Source of the DNA: Alcaligenaceae bacterium SAGV5
GTDB lineage: Bacteria > Pseudomonadota > Gammaproteobacteria > Burkholderiales > Burkholderiaceae_B
Length of the DNA stretch: 64,000 bases
Assembly: GCA_009360345.1 (NCBI GenBank)
Contig: SPDP01000003.1
Span: 682,001-746,000 of the forward strand
Direction: 5' to 3'
Every line of letters starts with the position of its first letter. Positions within the stretch are counted from its first letter, which is position 1. The notes beneath the pieces were generated by a model. That model had not been told where the DNA came from. It ran no database searches and worked only from the letters and a program-made list of their open reading frames with translations. Positions 57,112 through 64,000 of the stretch are shown piece by piece. Made by a program: the position numbers and the translations under genes.

Positions 57112-57140
57112 ATTTCACCAGAAAGGATTAAGGGTGCCAA
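57112..57140 (-). promoter_or_regulatory. Porin promoter, copy A
   Basis: On the minus strand, TTGGCA -35 (57135–57140) and TGAAAT -10 (57112–57117) 17 bases apart, inside a leader block shared with the second porin. It gives a leader of about 140 bases. Confidence 0.55.
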
Positions 57141-57285
57141 CTGATAAATCTGCTGCGATATTCGGCAGTGTTGCGATTCTGTCTAAACCGATTGGGCTTG
57201 TCGCTGTTGGCGCAACAGGAGGGCGGAGAGGTGTTACATCTGGCAACGCCGGCGGGCCAGGGGAGGTTTTCGGGCTGGAGTCCGC

Positions 57286-57318
57286 CCAAAAAAGAACCCC
57301 GCGCGTGGCGGGGTTCTT
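57286..57318 (-). terminator. Rho-independent terminator of the second porin gene
   Basis: On the minus strand, an 11-base-pair stem AAGAACCCCGC/GCGGGGTTCTT (57292–57302, 57308–57318), followed by a T run. The gap 56965–57378 otherwise holds the copy A promoter and leader. Confidence 0.85.
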
Positions 57319-57378
57319 CATGCTTGGTCGCACCGGGGCCGGAGCCCCGTAGAAGCCGGTCAGACCGGCATCAGGTGC

Positions 57379-58425
57379 TTAGAAGCGGTGTTGCAGGCCC
57401 AGAGCGAACTGGCGGTTGCTCAGGTCTTGCTTGGTGGCGAAGTTACGCACGTTGCCGTCGACGTAGAAGGCGTACAGGTTGGTACGCTTCGACAGGTCGT
57501 AGGTGTAGCCGATGGCCCAGTTGTCGGTCTTCGACTTGGTGGCCTTCTGGTAGGCAGCGTAGGCCTTGCCAGGTCCCAGAGGAGCGCTCAGGCCGATCGT
57601 GTAGGCGTTGTCCTTGGTGAAGTCCGCGGACGTGGCGTTGATGGCACCGTTGTAGCCGTTGACGGTACGGATGCCCTTGGCATTGGCGTAGCCGGCGTAG
57701 ACAGCCACGACGCCGAAGTCGTAGTTGGCACCCAGGGTCAGGTTCTTGAACTTGCCGTTGTTGGCGGTCAGCTGCGACGGGTTCAGGTACTGGTACGTGA
57801 CCACGGCCTTCAGGGGACCGTTGTCATACTTCAAGCCCAGGTCGACCAGGCGGTCGTTGTTCTTGCTGCCGGCGACTTCCGTGTCGGGGTTCGACTGGAA
57901 GCTGTAACCGATGGCGCCTTGGAAGCCGGAGAAGTTGGGCGAGTAGTAGTAGATCGAGTTGTTGACACGACCCAGGCCCAGATCGGCGTCGTTGTAGCCG
58001 AAGGTGCTGCCGACGGTGGCGCTGCTGAAGCTCAGGCCGAAGGGGTTGGCGATGCCGGCGGCCCACATGAACGCCAGGTTCGTGGTACGGCCCAGGGTCA
58101 CGCGGCCAGCGGCGGCGCTTTCCAGGCCGACGAAAGCGTAGCGACCGAACAGGCGGCCTTGGGTTTGTTGGCCGTTGTCAACGGTGAAGCCGTTTTCCAG
58201 GGTGAAAATGGCCTTCAGACCACCGCCGATGTCTTCCGAACCGCGGATACCCCAGCGCGACTGGCCCTGCAGGCCGCTGTCGATGCCGGTGCGGCTCGAT
58301 TGGCCTTCGAGTTTCGTGTAGTTGAAGCCGGCGTCAACCAAACCGTACAGCGTGACGTTGCTTTGCGCTTGAGCGGCACCTGCGAAGCCAGCCAGCAGCG
58401 AGGCGGCAAGAAGGGTCTTCTTCAT
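57379..58425 (-). CDS. Gram-negative porin (tandem paralog)
   Basis: A 348-residue porin with signal peptide MKKTLLAASLLAGFAGAAQA, mature start QSNVTLYGLVDAGFNYTKL and the terminal ...ALGLQHRF. It shares most strands with the neighbouring porin (SRWGIRGSEDIGGGLKAIF, GRVTLGRTTNLAFMWAAGI, GYTYDLSKRTNLYAFY), while several loop segments differ. Codon use looks more biased, with fewer rare codons, suggesting a highly expressed major porin. Its promoter at 58573–58601 matches the other copy. Confidence 0.94.
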   Translation of the reverse strand: MKKTLLAASLLAGFAGAAQAQSNVTLYGLVDAGFNYTKLEGQSSRTGIDSGLQGQSRWGIRGSEDIGGGLKAIFTLENGFTVDNGQQTQGRLFGRYAFVGLESAAAGRVTLGRTTNLAFMWAAGIANPFGLSFSSATVGSTFGYNDADLGLGRVNNSIYYYSPNFSGFQGAIGYSFQSNPDTEVAGSKNNDRLVDLGLKYDNGPLKAVVTYQYLNPSQLTANNGKFKNLTLGANYDFGVVAVYAGYANAKGIRTVNGYNGAINATSADFTKDNAYTIGLSAPLGPGKAYAAYQKATKSKTDNWAIGYTYDLSKRTNLYAFYVDGNVRNFATKQDLSNRQFALGLQHRF

Positions 58426-58572
58426 TTAAATAGGTCTCCAGCGGAGTGAGTAACTCGATAAGCCGAAGGGGCGAATCGGAAGACAGCATGACCGCTGCTT
58501 TCCCCCAAGACAGGCCCCCCGCCTTGCTTACGATTTCTACGCGATGTACTTGCTGTGAAGAAATCTCGAAGA

Positions 58573-58601
58573 ATTTCACCAGAAAGCCCCTGGGGTGCCA
58601 A
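58573..58601 (-). promoter_or_regulatory. Porin promoter, copy B
   Basis: On the minus strand, TTGGCA -35 (58596–58601) and TGAAAT -10 (58573–58578), again 17 bases apart, about 140 bases before the ATG. Confidence 0.6.
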
Positions 58602-58715
58602 TAGTTAATTCCCTTGCAATAAAAATGTGTTGTGCTTGGCGCTAGGGTTTTGTTACTTAATTGCAACCTAAGAGGGGGGCGGAGTGACGAATCTCAGATG
58701 TTGCCTGGGGCCATG

Positions 58716-58767
58716 AAAAGAAAAATGCCCCGTAACCCATGCTCGCAGGCAGTGGTCTTACGGGGCA
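58716..58767 (-). terminator. Rho-independent terminator of the parvulin gene
   Basis: On the minus strand, a ten-base-pair stem TGCCCCGTAA/TTACGGGGCA (58758–58767, 58726–58735), then TTTTTCTTTT. The gap 58426–58848 otherwise contains only the porin copy B promoter and leader. Confidence 0.8.
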
Positions 58768-58848
58768 CCAGGATCAACTAAGGGAAACCCTGATTGTTGA
58801 AAATTTAATTATCAGGACTTCATTTTTTGTTGGTTGAATCCAACAAGC

Positions 58849-59616
58849 TTATTGGATCTTGGCCTTTTCGCGCAGGCTGGTCTGGAAATCACGCAGCTTG
58901 GCCTGGCGCAGGGATTCCTCGATTTGCGGGCGCAGTTGCTCCAGCGGCGGGAATTGGACCGGGCGCACGTCGTCCAGGCGGATGACATGCCAGCCGAACT
59001 GGGTCTGCACCGGCGCTTCGGTGGTCTGGCCCTTCTGCAGGGCGGCCAGCGCGTCGGCGAACGGCTTGACGTAGGTGCTGGACGGCGCCCAATCCAGGCT
59101 GCCGCCGTTGGCGGCCGAGCCGGGGTCCTTGGACTGCTTGGCCAGGTCTTCGAACTTCGCACCCTTCTTCAACTGGGCGATGATGTCCTTGGCCTGGGCC
59201 TCGCTTTCGACCAGGATGTGGCGGGCCTGGTATTCCTTGTCGCCCTGGGCGCTCTTGACGCGGTCGTACTCGGCCTGGATGTCCTGCGGGGAAACCTGGT
59301 TCTTGGCCAGGAAGTCATTGAACAGTCCGCGGATCAGCACGCTCTGGCGGGTCAGGTCGATTTCGGCCTGGACTTCGGGCTGCTTGGCGATGCCGCGCTT
59401 GTCGGCTTCCTGCAGGAAGATTTCGCGGTTGATCAGTTCTTCCCGGATCTGCTCGCGCAGTTGGGGCGAGTCGGGTTGGCCCTGCTTGGTCAGCAGCTTG
59501 ACGAATTGGTCCACGCGAGACGAGGGGATGGCCTTGCCGTTGACCACGGCGGCGTTCTGCGCAAAAACCGGAGCGGCCAGGGTCAGCGCGGCAGCCATCA
59601 TCAAAACACGCTTCAT
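58849..59616 (-). CDS. Peptidylprolyl isomerase, parvulin/SurA-like
   Basis: A 255-residue exported protein. Signal peptide MKRVLMMAAALTLAAPVFAQ; N-terminal SurA-like helices (NGKAIPSSRVDQFVKLLTKQ, LREQIREELINREIFLQEAD); then a parvulin domain with YQARHILVESEAQAKDIIAQ, GSAANGGSLDWAPSSTYVKP and PVQTQFGWHVIRLDDVRPVQ. It should help fold outer-membrane proteins in the periplasm. It forms a likely transcript with bolA and yciB, an order common in Burkholderiales. Confidence 0.92.
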   Translation of the reverse strand: MKRVLMMAAALTLAAPVFAQNAAVVNGKAIPSSRVDQFVKLLTKQGQPDSPQLREQIREELINREIFLQEADKRGIAKQPEVQAEIDLTRQSVLIRGLFNDFLAKNQVSPQDIQAEYDRVKSAQGDKEYQARHILVESEAQAKDIIAQLKKGAKFEDLAKQSKDPGSAANGGSLDWAPSSTYVKPFADALAALQKGQTTEAPVQTQFGWHVIRLDDVRPVQFPPLEQLRPQIEESLRQAKLRDFQTSLREKAKIQ

Positions 59617-59673
59617 GTATGGAAGTCCTTGAAGGTAGGGAGGGGAGTGAGGTCGGTTGAAAAGATACCGGGC

Positions 59674-59958
59674 TCAAGTGGTTGGTGCGGAATTTTCTTC
59701 TGGTGTCAGCGCCTGGAGCGCCAGCGCGTGGATGTGCGTTGGCATCAAGTCTGCCAATCGATCATACACCAGCCTATGCCGGGCAACCCGGTTGAGCCCC
59801 GCGAAACGGGGCGAAACAATGCGTAGCCGGAAGTGACCCGCGCCGCCGGCCGCGCCGGCGTGCCCGGCATGCAGGTGGGATTCGTCCTGGACGTCCAGCG
59901 TGACGGGGTCGAGGCCCTGCAGGCGCTGTCGTATCCATGCCATGCGGTCGGCGTTCAT
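59674..59958 (-). CDS. bolA: BolA family protein
   Basis: A 94-residue protein. It has LDVQDESHLHAGHAG, the BolA loop with conserved His residues, and FRLRIVSPRFAGLNRVARHR with the FxGxxxVxRHR motif for Fe-S or nucleic-acid binding, ending LMPTHIHALALQALTPEE. BolA proteins work with monothiol glutaredoxins in iron–sulfur trafficking and stress. Its start overlaps the yciB stop by four bases. Confidence 0.92.
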   Translation of the reverse strand: MNADRMAWIRQRLQGLDPVTLDVQDESHLHAGHAGAAGGAGHFRLRIVSPRFAGLNRVARHRLVYDRLADLMPTHIHALALQALTPEENSAPTT

Positions 59959-60545
59959 GAGCGCTCGGCCCCGGCATCTGTTTCGCGCTTGGCGATGTCC
60001 GCGGCGGAGGCTTCCTGGACGGGTTTCATGTGGCGGCCCAGGTAGAACGATTGCAGGACGACGAATACCAGCAGGAGCCCGAAGATGCCGAACACCTTGA
60101 AGCTGACCCAGGTCTCGGTGGGCCAGTGGTAGGCCACGTAGAGGTTCAGGCCGCCCACCGCGGCGAAGAACGTCACCCAGGCAAGGTTGAGCCGGTTCCA
60201 TACCGTGTCGGGCAACTGGATCTGCGCGCCCAGCATGCTGCGCAGGAAATTGCGCTTGAACAGCAACTGGCCACCGGCCAGCACCACCGCGAACAGCCAG
60301 TACAGCACGGTGGGTTTCCACTTGATGAAGACTTCGTCGTGCAGGAACAGCGTCGCGCCCCCGAACACCACGATGATGGCCAGGTTGATCCAGTGCATGG
60401 GCTCGATCTTCCGGCGCCGTACCAGCAGCCAGACGATCTGCAGCACGCTGGCCGCCATGGCCACGCCTGTCGCGACATAGATGTCGGCGAACTTGTACGC
60501 GGCAAAGAAAAGGACCAGCGGGAAAAGGTCGAAAAGTAATTTCAT
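59955..60545 (-). CDS. yciB: Inner-membrane septation protein YciB (IspZ family)
   Basis: A 196-residue membrane protein with about five hydrophobic helices. Typical sequence is MKLLFDLFPLVLFFAAYKFA, then IYVATGVAMAASVLQIVW, FGGATLFLHDEVFIKWKPTV and LNLYVAYHWPTETWVSFKVF. YciB interacts with the division and elongation machinery. The start at 60545 is the family start; the upstream ATG is not. First gene of yciB–bolA–parvulin. Confidence 0.94.
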   Translation of the reverse strand: MKLLFDLFPLVLFFAAYKFADIYVATGVAMAASVLQIVWLLVRRRKIEPMHWINLAIIVVFGGATLFLHDEVFIKWKPTVLYWLFAVVLAGGQLLFKRNFLRSMLGAQIQLPDTVWNRLNLAWVTFFAAVGGLNLYVAYHWPTETWVSFKVFGIFGLLLVFVVLQSFYLGRHMKPVQEASAADIAKRETDAGAERS

Positions 60546-60642
60546 CGAATCGTCGAAAAGAAAACACGCCAGAGTGGGACAAAAAACCCGCCCCACGGTT
60601 CACCCTGCAGCTCGCAGCTTAACCTACCCTACCCAGACCCAG

Positions 60643-60775
60643 GATGAGGCGGATCCGGCTCTGCCGGTCCACCCGCGTCGCCCCCTCGAGGGGGCGCCCG
60701 AAGGGTGTGGGGGCGGGCTTGCCTTCCGGTCCACCCGCTTCGCCCCCTGGGGGGCGCGAAGCGCTTAGCGGCGAT
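60643..60775. repeat. Dispersed GC-rich intergenic repeat, copy 8, compound
   Basis: GGCGGATCCGGCTCTGCCGG, CCACCCGCGTCGCCCCC, CCCCTCGAGGGG and GCGCCCGAAGGGTGTGGGG, then a second module CCTTCCGGTCCACCCGCTTC with GGGGGGCGCGAAGCGCTTAG. It separates yciB from msrB. Confidence 0.7.
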
Positions 60776-60778
60776 CCC

Positions 60779-61180
60779 CTACACCGGCTCGAATTTGAGC
60801 GAGACTGAATTGATGCAATAGCGCAGTCCCGTCGGTGGCGGGCCATCCTCGAAGACGTGCCCCAGGTGCGCGTCGCAGACATTGCACAGGATTTCGGTGC
60901 GGACCATGCCATGGGTAGTGTCGACTTCCTCGCGCACGTTGTCGGGATCGAGGGGGGCGAAGTAGCTGGGCCAGCCGCAGGCGGATTCGAACTTGGTATC
61001 CGAGGCGAACAGCGGCGTGCCGCAGGCCACGCAGCGGTAGATGCCGGGTTCGCGATGACTCCAGTACTCGCCCGTGAACGCGCGCTCGGTCGCCTTCTCG
61101 CGCGCCACGGCGTATTGCATGGGCGTGAGCAGGGTGCGCCATTCGGCGTCGGATTTCGTGACTTTGGGCCGGTCGGACAT
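60779..61180 (-). CDS. msrB: Peptide-methionine (R)-S-oxide reductase MsrB
   Basis: A 133-residue enzyme reducing methionine-R-sulfoxide. The zinc site is Cys50/Cys53 (YRCVACGTP) and Cys99/Cys102 (ILCNVCDAH). The catalytic Cys122 is in [13 protein letters not shown], and GWPSYFAPL is conserved. It is eight bases downstream of selO, so both are one transcript, which links two redox-related proteins. No signal peptide, so cytoplasmic. Confidence 0.96.
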   Translation of the reverse strand: MSDRPKVTKSDAEWRTLLTPMQYAVAREKATERAFTGEYWSHREPGIYRCVACGTPLFASDTKFESACGWPSYFAPLDPDNVREEVDTTHGMVRTEILCNVCDAHLGHVFEDGPPPTGLRYCINSVSLKFEPV

Positions 61181-61188
61181 GGTCTACC

Positions 61189-62700
61189 TCATGAAGAACA
61201 ACTGACTTGCAGAGTGCCCGCCCAATCGGGCGGTACGCGGGCATAGCTTTCGTGGCCGGGCTGTTCGGTATAGGGGTCGCGCAACAGCCGCATCAGGCGG
61301 TCGATCTCGCCGGTATCCCGGTCTCTGGCGGCGCGGATCGCCAATTCCGCCAGGTGGTTGCGCAGCACGTACAGCGGATTGACGCGGTTCATGGCCGCTG
61401 CGCGTTCGGCGCCGGGCCGCGCATCCTGCGCGATGCGGGCGCGATAGGTGGCGAGCCAGGCGCGGGCGGCTTCGCGGTCGGTGTACAGGTCCTCGAAGGT
61501 TTCGACGCCCGGTGCCGGGGGGGTGTCCCCAGTGGCGGCCACGTCGGCCAGGCGCCGGAAGCTCAGGGTGAAATCGGCGCGGTTCTGGTGCATGACGGAC
61601 CAGAGGCCGTTCAGGAGTTCGTCATCGCCGGCCTGCCATTGCCCGAGGCCCAGCTTGGCGGCCATCTTCCGATGGAAGGCCGTCAGGAAGGCGCTCTCGT
61701 AGCCGGCCAGGACGGCGCGCAGCGCATCTTCGTCCTGGACCAGCGGCATCAGCGCGCCCGCCAGGCGGTACAGGTTCCAATGCCCGACCGCAGGTTGGGC
61801 ATCCCAGGCGTAGCGTCCGGCCGTGTCCGAGTGGTTGCAGACATGATGGGCGTCGAAGCCGTCCATGAATCCGTACGGGCCGTAGTCCAGCGTCAGCCCC
61901 AGTATGGACATGTTGTCGGTATTCATGACGCCATGACAGAAACCCACCGCCTGCCAATCCGCCATGAGCGCGGCGGTCTTGCGCGTGACCGACGCCAGCA
62001 GCCGCAGGTAGGGGCCGGCCTCGGTGTCGGCGACGCCGGCCGGAGCCGGCCGGCACTCGGGATAGAAACGGTCGATCACGTAATCGGCCAGGATGCGCAG
62101 CAGGTCGGACCGCTGGCGGCTGGCCCAATGCTCGAACGAGCCGAAGCGCACGAAGCTGGGGGACATGCGGGTGACGACGGCGGCGGTCTCGACCGTTTCA
62201 CGGATGACCGGATCGTCGGAGGCGATCAGCGCCAGCGCGCGCGTGGTCGGGATGCCCAGGCCATGCATGGCTTCCGATGCGAGATACTCGCGCACCGACG
62301 AACGCAGCACGGCCTTGCCGTCGCCCATGCGCGAATAGGGCGTCAGGCCCGATCCCTTGAGCTGCAGTTCCCAGTTGCCGCCGGGGCCAGCCACTTCGCC
62401 GAGAAGCAGCGCGCGGCCGTCGCCCAGTTGTCCGGCCCAGACGCCGAATTGATGGCCGCTGTAGACAGCCGCCAGCGGGGTGCCGCCGGGCAGGGGGCTG
62501 GCGCCGGAAAACACGGACAGGAATTCGGGAGTGGCCAGGGCCTCGGGCGCGAGGCCGATCAGCGCGGCGGCCTCGGGGTTGGCATGTACCAGCCAGGGGG
62601 CGTCCAGAGGCTGCGGCGACACGAGCGAGTAGAACCCGTCCGGCAGCGCGGCAAACGAGTTGTCGGTGCGAAGGGACTGCAGAGTGCTGGCAAGCTTCAC
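61189..62700 (-). CDS. selO: Protein adenylyltransferase SelO (YdiU)
   Basis: A 503-residue pseudokinase-fold AMPylator. Family hallmarks are [58 protein letters not shown] and [20 protein letters not shown], with the metal-binding Asn/Asp. It ends TLQVSCSS with the conserved C-terminal Cys. SelO AMPylates redox proteins such as glutaredoxin. It is divergent from livH. Confidence 0.95.
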   Translation of the reverse strand: MKLASTLQSLRTDNSFAALPDGFYSLVSPQPLDAPWLVHANPEAAALIGLAPEALATPEFLSVFSGASPLPGGTPLAAVYSGHQFGVWAGQLGDGRALLLGEVAGPGGNWELQLKGSGLTPYSRMGDGKAVLRSSVREYLASEAMHGLGIPTTRALALIASDDPVIRETVETAAVVTRMSPSFVRFGSFEHWASRQRSDLLRILADYVIDRFYPECRPAPAGVADTEAGPYLRLLASVTRKTAALMADWQAVGFCHGVMNTDNMSILGLTLDYGPYGFMDGFDAHHVCNHSDTAGRYAWDAQPAVGHWNLYRLAGALMPLVQDEDALRAVLAGYESAFLTAFHRKMAAKLGLGQWQAGDDELLNGLWSVMHQNRADFTLSFRRLADVAATGDTPPAPGVETFEDLYTDREAARAWLATYRARIAQDARPGAERAAAMNRVNPLYVLRNHLAELAIRAARDRDTGEIDRLMRLLRDPYTEQPGHESYARVPPDWAGTLQVSCSS

Positions 62701-62837
62701 GACGTGGGATCAGGTGATTGGCGGTCCGGCCTCACGCCGGGTATCAATCAAGGTTAACCTATTTGCCGTCGTTTTCTTGTTTCCCCTTTCTCCCGTACGG
62801 CCGCCGTTCCGGCCGCGCGGTCCGCTCGGAGTATGGC

Positions 62838-63797
62838 TTGGACGGGCTCATCGTTTCGCTGTTGAACGGCCTCAGTTACGGGCTGCTGCTTTTCATGCTT
62901 TCGTCCGGGCTGACGCTGATCTTCAGCATGATGGGCATCATCAACTTCGCGCACGCCAGCTTCTACATGCTGGGCGCCTACGCGGCGCATGCCGTGGCCG
63001 GCGCGCTGTCGCCGGCCCTGAGCGCCGGCGCGGCATTCTGGGTTGCCCTGTTCATTGCGCCGGTGCTGGTGGGGCTGGCTGGCGCCGCGGTCGAGCGGCT
63101 GGCGCTGCGCCGCCTGCGCGGCCGGGGGCACGTGGCGGAGCTGCTGTTCACGTTCGCGCTGGCCATGGTCATCGCCGAACTGGTGCAATTGGCATGGGGC
63201 AGGTCCGCCGTGCCCTACCGCATGCCGGCCGCCTGGGGCGAGCCGCTCTTCAGCCTGGACGGGTACGTTTTTCCCGTGCACCGCCTGGTGGTCGCGCTGG
63301 CCGCGGGGCTGATGCTGGCGGGGTTGTGGTGGGGCCTGACGCGCACGCGCGCCGGTTTGATCGTCCGCGCCGCGATCAGTCATCCCGCCACGGCGCAGGC
63401 GCTGGGGCACGACGTGCCCCGCGTGTTCATGCTGGTGTTCGGCGCCGGGTGCCTGCTGGCCGGCATGGCGGGTGCGATCGGCGGCAGTGTGTTCGTGACT
63501 GAACCGGGCATGGCTCAGGCGCTGGGCCCCATCGTTTTCGTCGTGACGGTGGTGGGCGGCCTGGGATCGCTGGCGGGCGCGTTCTGGGCCAGCCTGCTGA
63601 TCGGATTGCTGCAGACTCTGGCCGTGGGGTCCGCCTGGTCCCTGGCCGCGCCGGCATCGTGGCTGGGCGCGGCGGACGCGGCCAGGACGCTGGCGGCATG
63701 GCCCCTGTCCCGCGTCGCGCCGGTGCTGCCCTATCTGTTGATGGTGGTGGTCCTGGCCTGGCGGCCGCGCGGCCTCATGGGCATGCGCGAAACATGA
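62838..63797 (+). CDS. Branched-chain amino acid-type ABC transporter permease LivH
   Basis: About 319 residues, eight or more transmembrane helices. It starts LDGLIVSLLNGLSYGLLLFM and has the LivH motif MMGIINFAHASFYMLGAYAA; the cytoplasmic coupling loop is RAAISHPATAQALGHDVPRV. The TTG at 62838 has CGGAG seven bases upstream and gives the normal length; the open frame upstream overlaps the divergent spacing and is not protein-like. Followed by livM with a four-base overlap. The binding protein and ATPases lie beyond the window; substrate unknown. Confidence 0.88.
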   Translation: MDGLIVSLLNGLSYGLLLFMLSSGLTLIFSMMGIINFAHASFYMLGAYAAHAVAGALSPALSAGAAFWVALFIAPVLVGLAGAAVERLALRRLRGRGHVAELLFTFALAMVIAELVQLAWGRSAVPYRMPAAWGEPLFSLDGYVFPVHRLVVALAAGLMLAGLWWGLTRTRAGLIVRAAISHPATAQALGHDVPRVFMLVFGAGCLLAGMAGAIGGSVFVTEPGMAQALGPIVFVVTVVGGLGSLAGAFWASLLIGLLQTLAVGSAWSLAAPASWLGAADAARTLAAWPLSRVAPVLPYLLMVVVLAWRPRGLMGMRET

Positions 63798-64000
63798 GCG
63801 CGCCCGCCGAGGGAGGGGCATCCCGGATGGGCTTGGCCGTGGGGCTGGCGCTGCTGGCGCTGGCGCCGCTGGCCTTTGGCGGCGGTTTCCAGCTGGGCCT
63901 GATGTCGCAGATGTGCGCCATGGCGCTGTTCGCATTGTCGTACAACCTGTTGCTGGGACAGACGGGGATGCTGTCGTTCGGACACGCCGTCTACGCGGGA
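63794..64000 (+). CDS. Branched-chain amino acid-type ABC transporter permease LivM, 3' partial
   Basis: The first 69 residues of a LivM-type permease: MSAPAEGGASRMGLAVGLAL, a first membrane helix, then MALFALSYNLLLGQTGMLSF with the LivM signature LLxGxxGxLSFGHA. The window ends in frame. The ATG overlaps the livH stop (ATGA), indicating coupled translation. Confidence 0.9.
   Translation, partial: MSAPAEGGASRMGLAVGLALLALAPLAFGGGFQLGLMSQMCAMALFALSYNLLLGQTGMLSFGHAVYAG

Overview
This window reads as chromosomal DNA of a high-GC betaproteobacterium of the Alcaligenaceae, close to Bordetella or Achromobacter. The grounds are the uniformly GC-rich third codon positions, two Bug/TctC-type periplasmic receptors, tandem Neisseria/Bordetella-type porins, the core block tRNA-Leu–tig–clpP–clpX–lon–hupB, and a dispersed GC-rich intergenic repeat. 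No phage, insertion sequence or CRISPR array was seen.

Layout. 1–2.3 kb: a Slam-type outer-membrane protein, cut by the window edge, and a lipoprotein. 2.3–13 kb: an accessory catabolic region with SsuE-like FMN reductase, Bug receptor, Asp/Glu racemase family protein, IclR regulator, acyl-CoA ligase, enoyl-CoA hydratase, alpha/beta hydrolase, and a LysR-controlled Bug–TauD–muconate-lactonizing-enzyme operon. 13–16 kb: the three-gene proton-translocating transhydrogenase. 16–24 kb: GntR regulator with a DHDPS-family aldolase, mnmA (frameshifted near its 3' end) with nudJ, a second GntR regulator divergent from an FAH-family hydrolase, an Rrf2 regulator divergent from an epoxide hydrolase, and a RelE/Xre toxin–antitoxin pair. 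24–31 kb: glutamate-synthase-like FMN protein, GST, purB, cytochrome c', DUF3300 protein and cytochrome b561. 31–34 kb: a 5'-truncated amidase joined to what looks like the first 14 codons of dapD, beside an intact dapC. 34.6–41.6 kb: the proteostasis block (tRNA-Leu, tig, clpP, clpX, lon, hupB). 41.7–43.6 kb: a flavin reductase and a metal-dependent cyclase-family hydrolase divergent from an AraC regulator. 43.7–55.7 kb: tRNA-Val, nadA, ppiD, tesA, ybbA, nnrDE, dadA and purL. 55.9–58.4 kb: two paralogous porins sharing the same promoter and leader. 58.8–62.7 kb: parvulin PPIase, bolA, yciB, msrB and selO. 62.8 kb to the end: livH and the start of livM.

Most genes are ordinary. The strongest anomalies are two apparent deletions in housekeeping genes. 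One is in mnmA, where roughly a dozen codons carrying the usual RYRQ motif are missing and the frame is lost. The other fuses the start of dapD to a headless amidase and removes dapD from its place next to dapC. Either they are real lineage-specific deletions or they are assembly errors; reads across the two junctions would decide. No convincing new multi-gene defence or signalling system was found. The regulatory DNA does show several clear inverted repeats (IclR-, NadQ- and GntR-type candidates) and a duplicated porin promoter.
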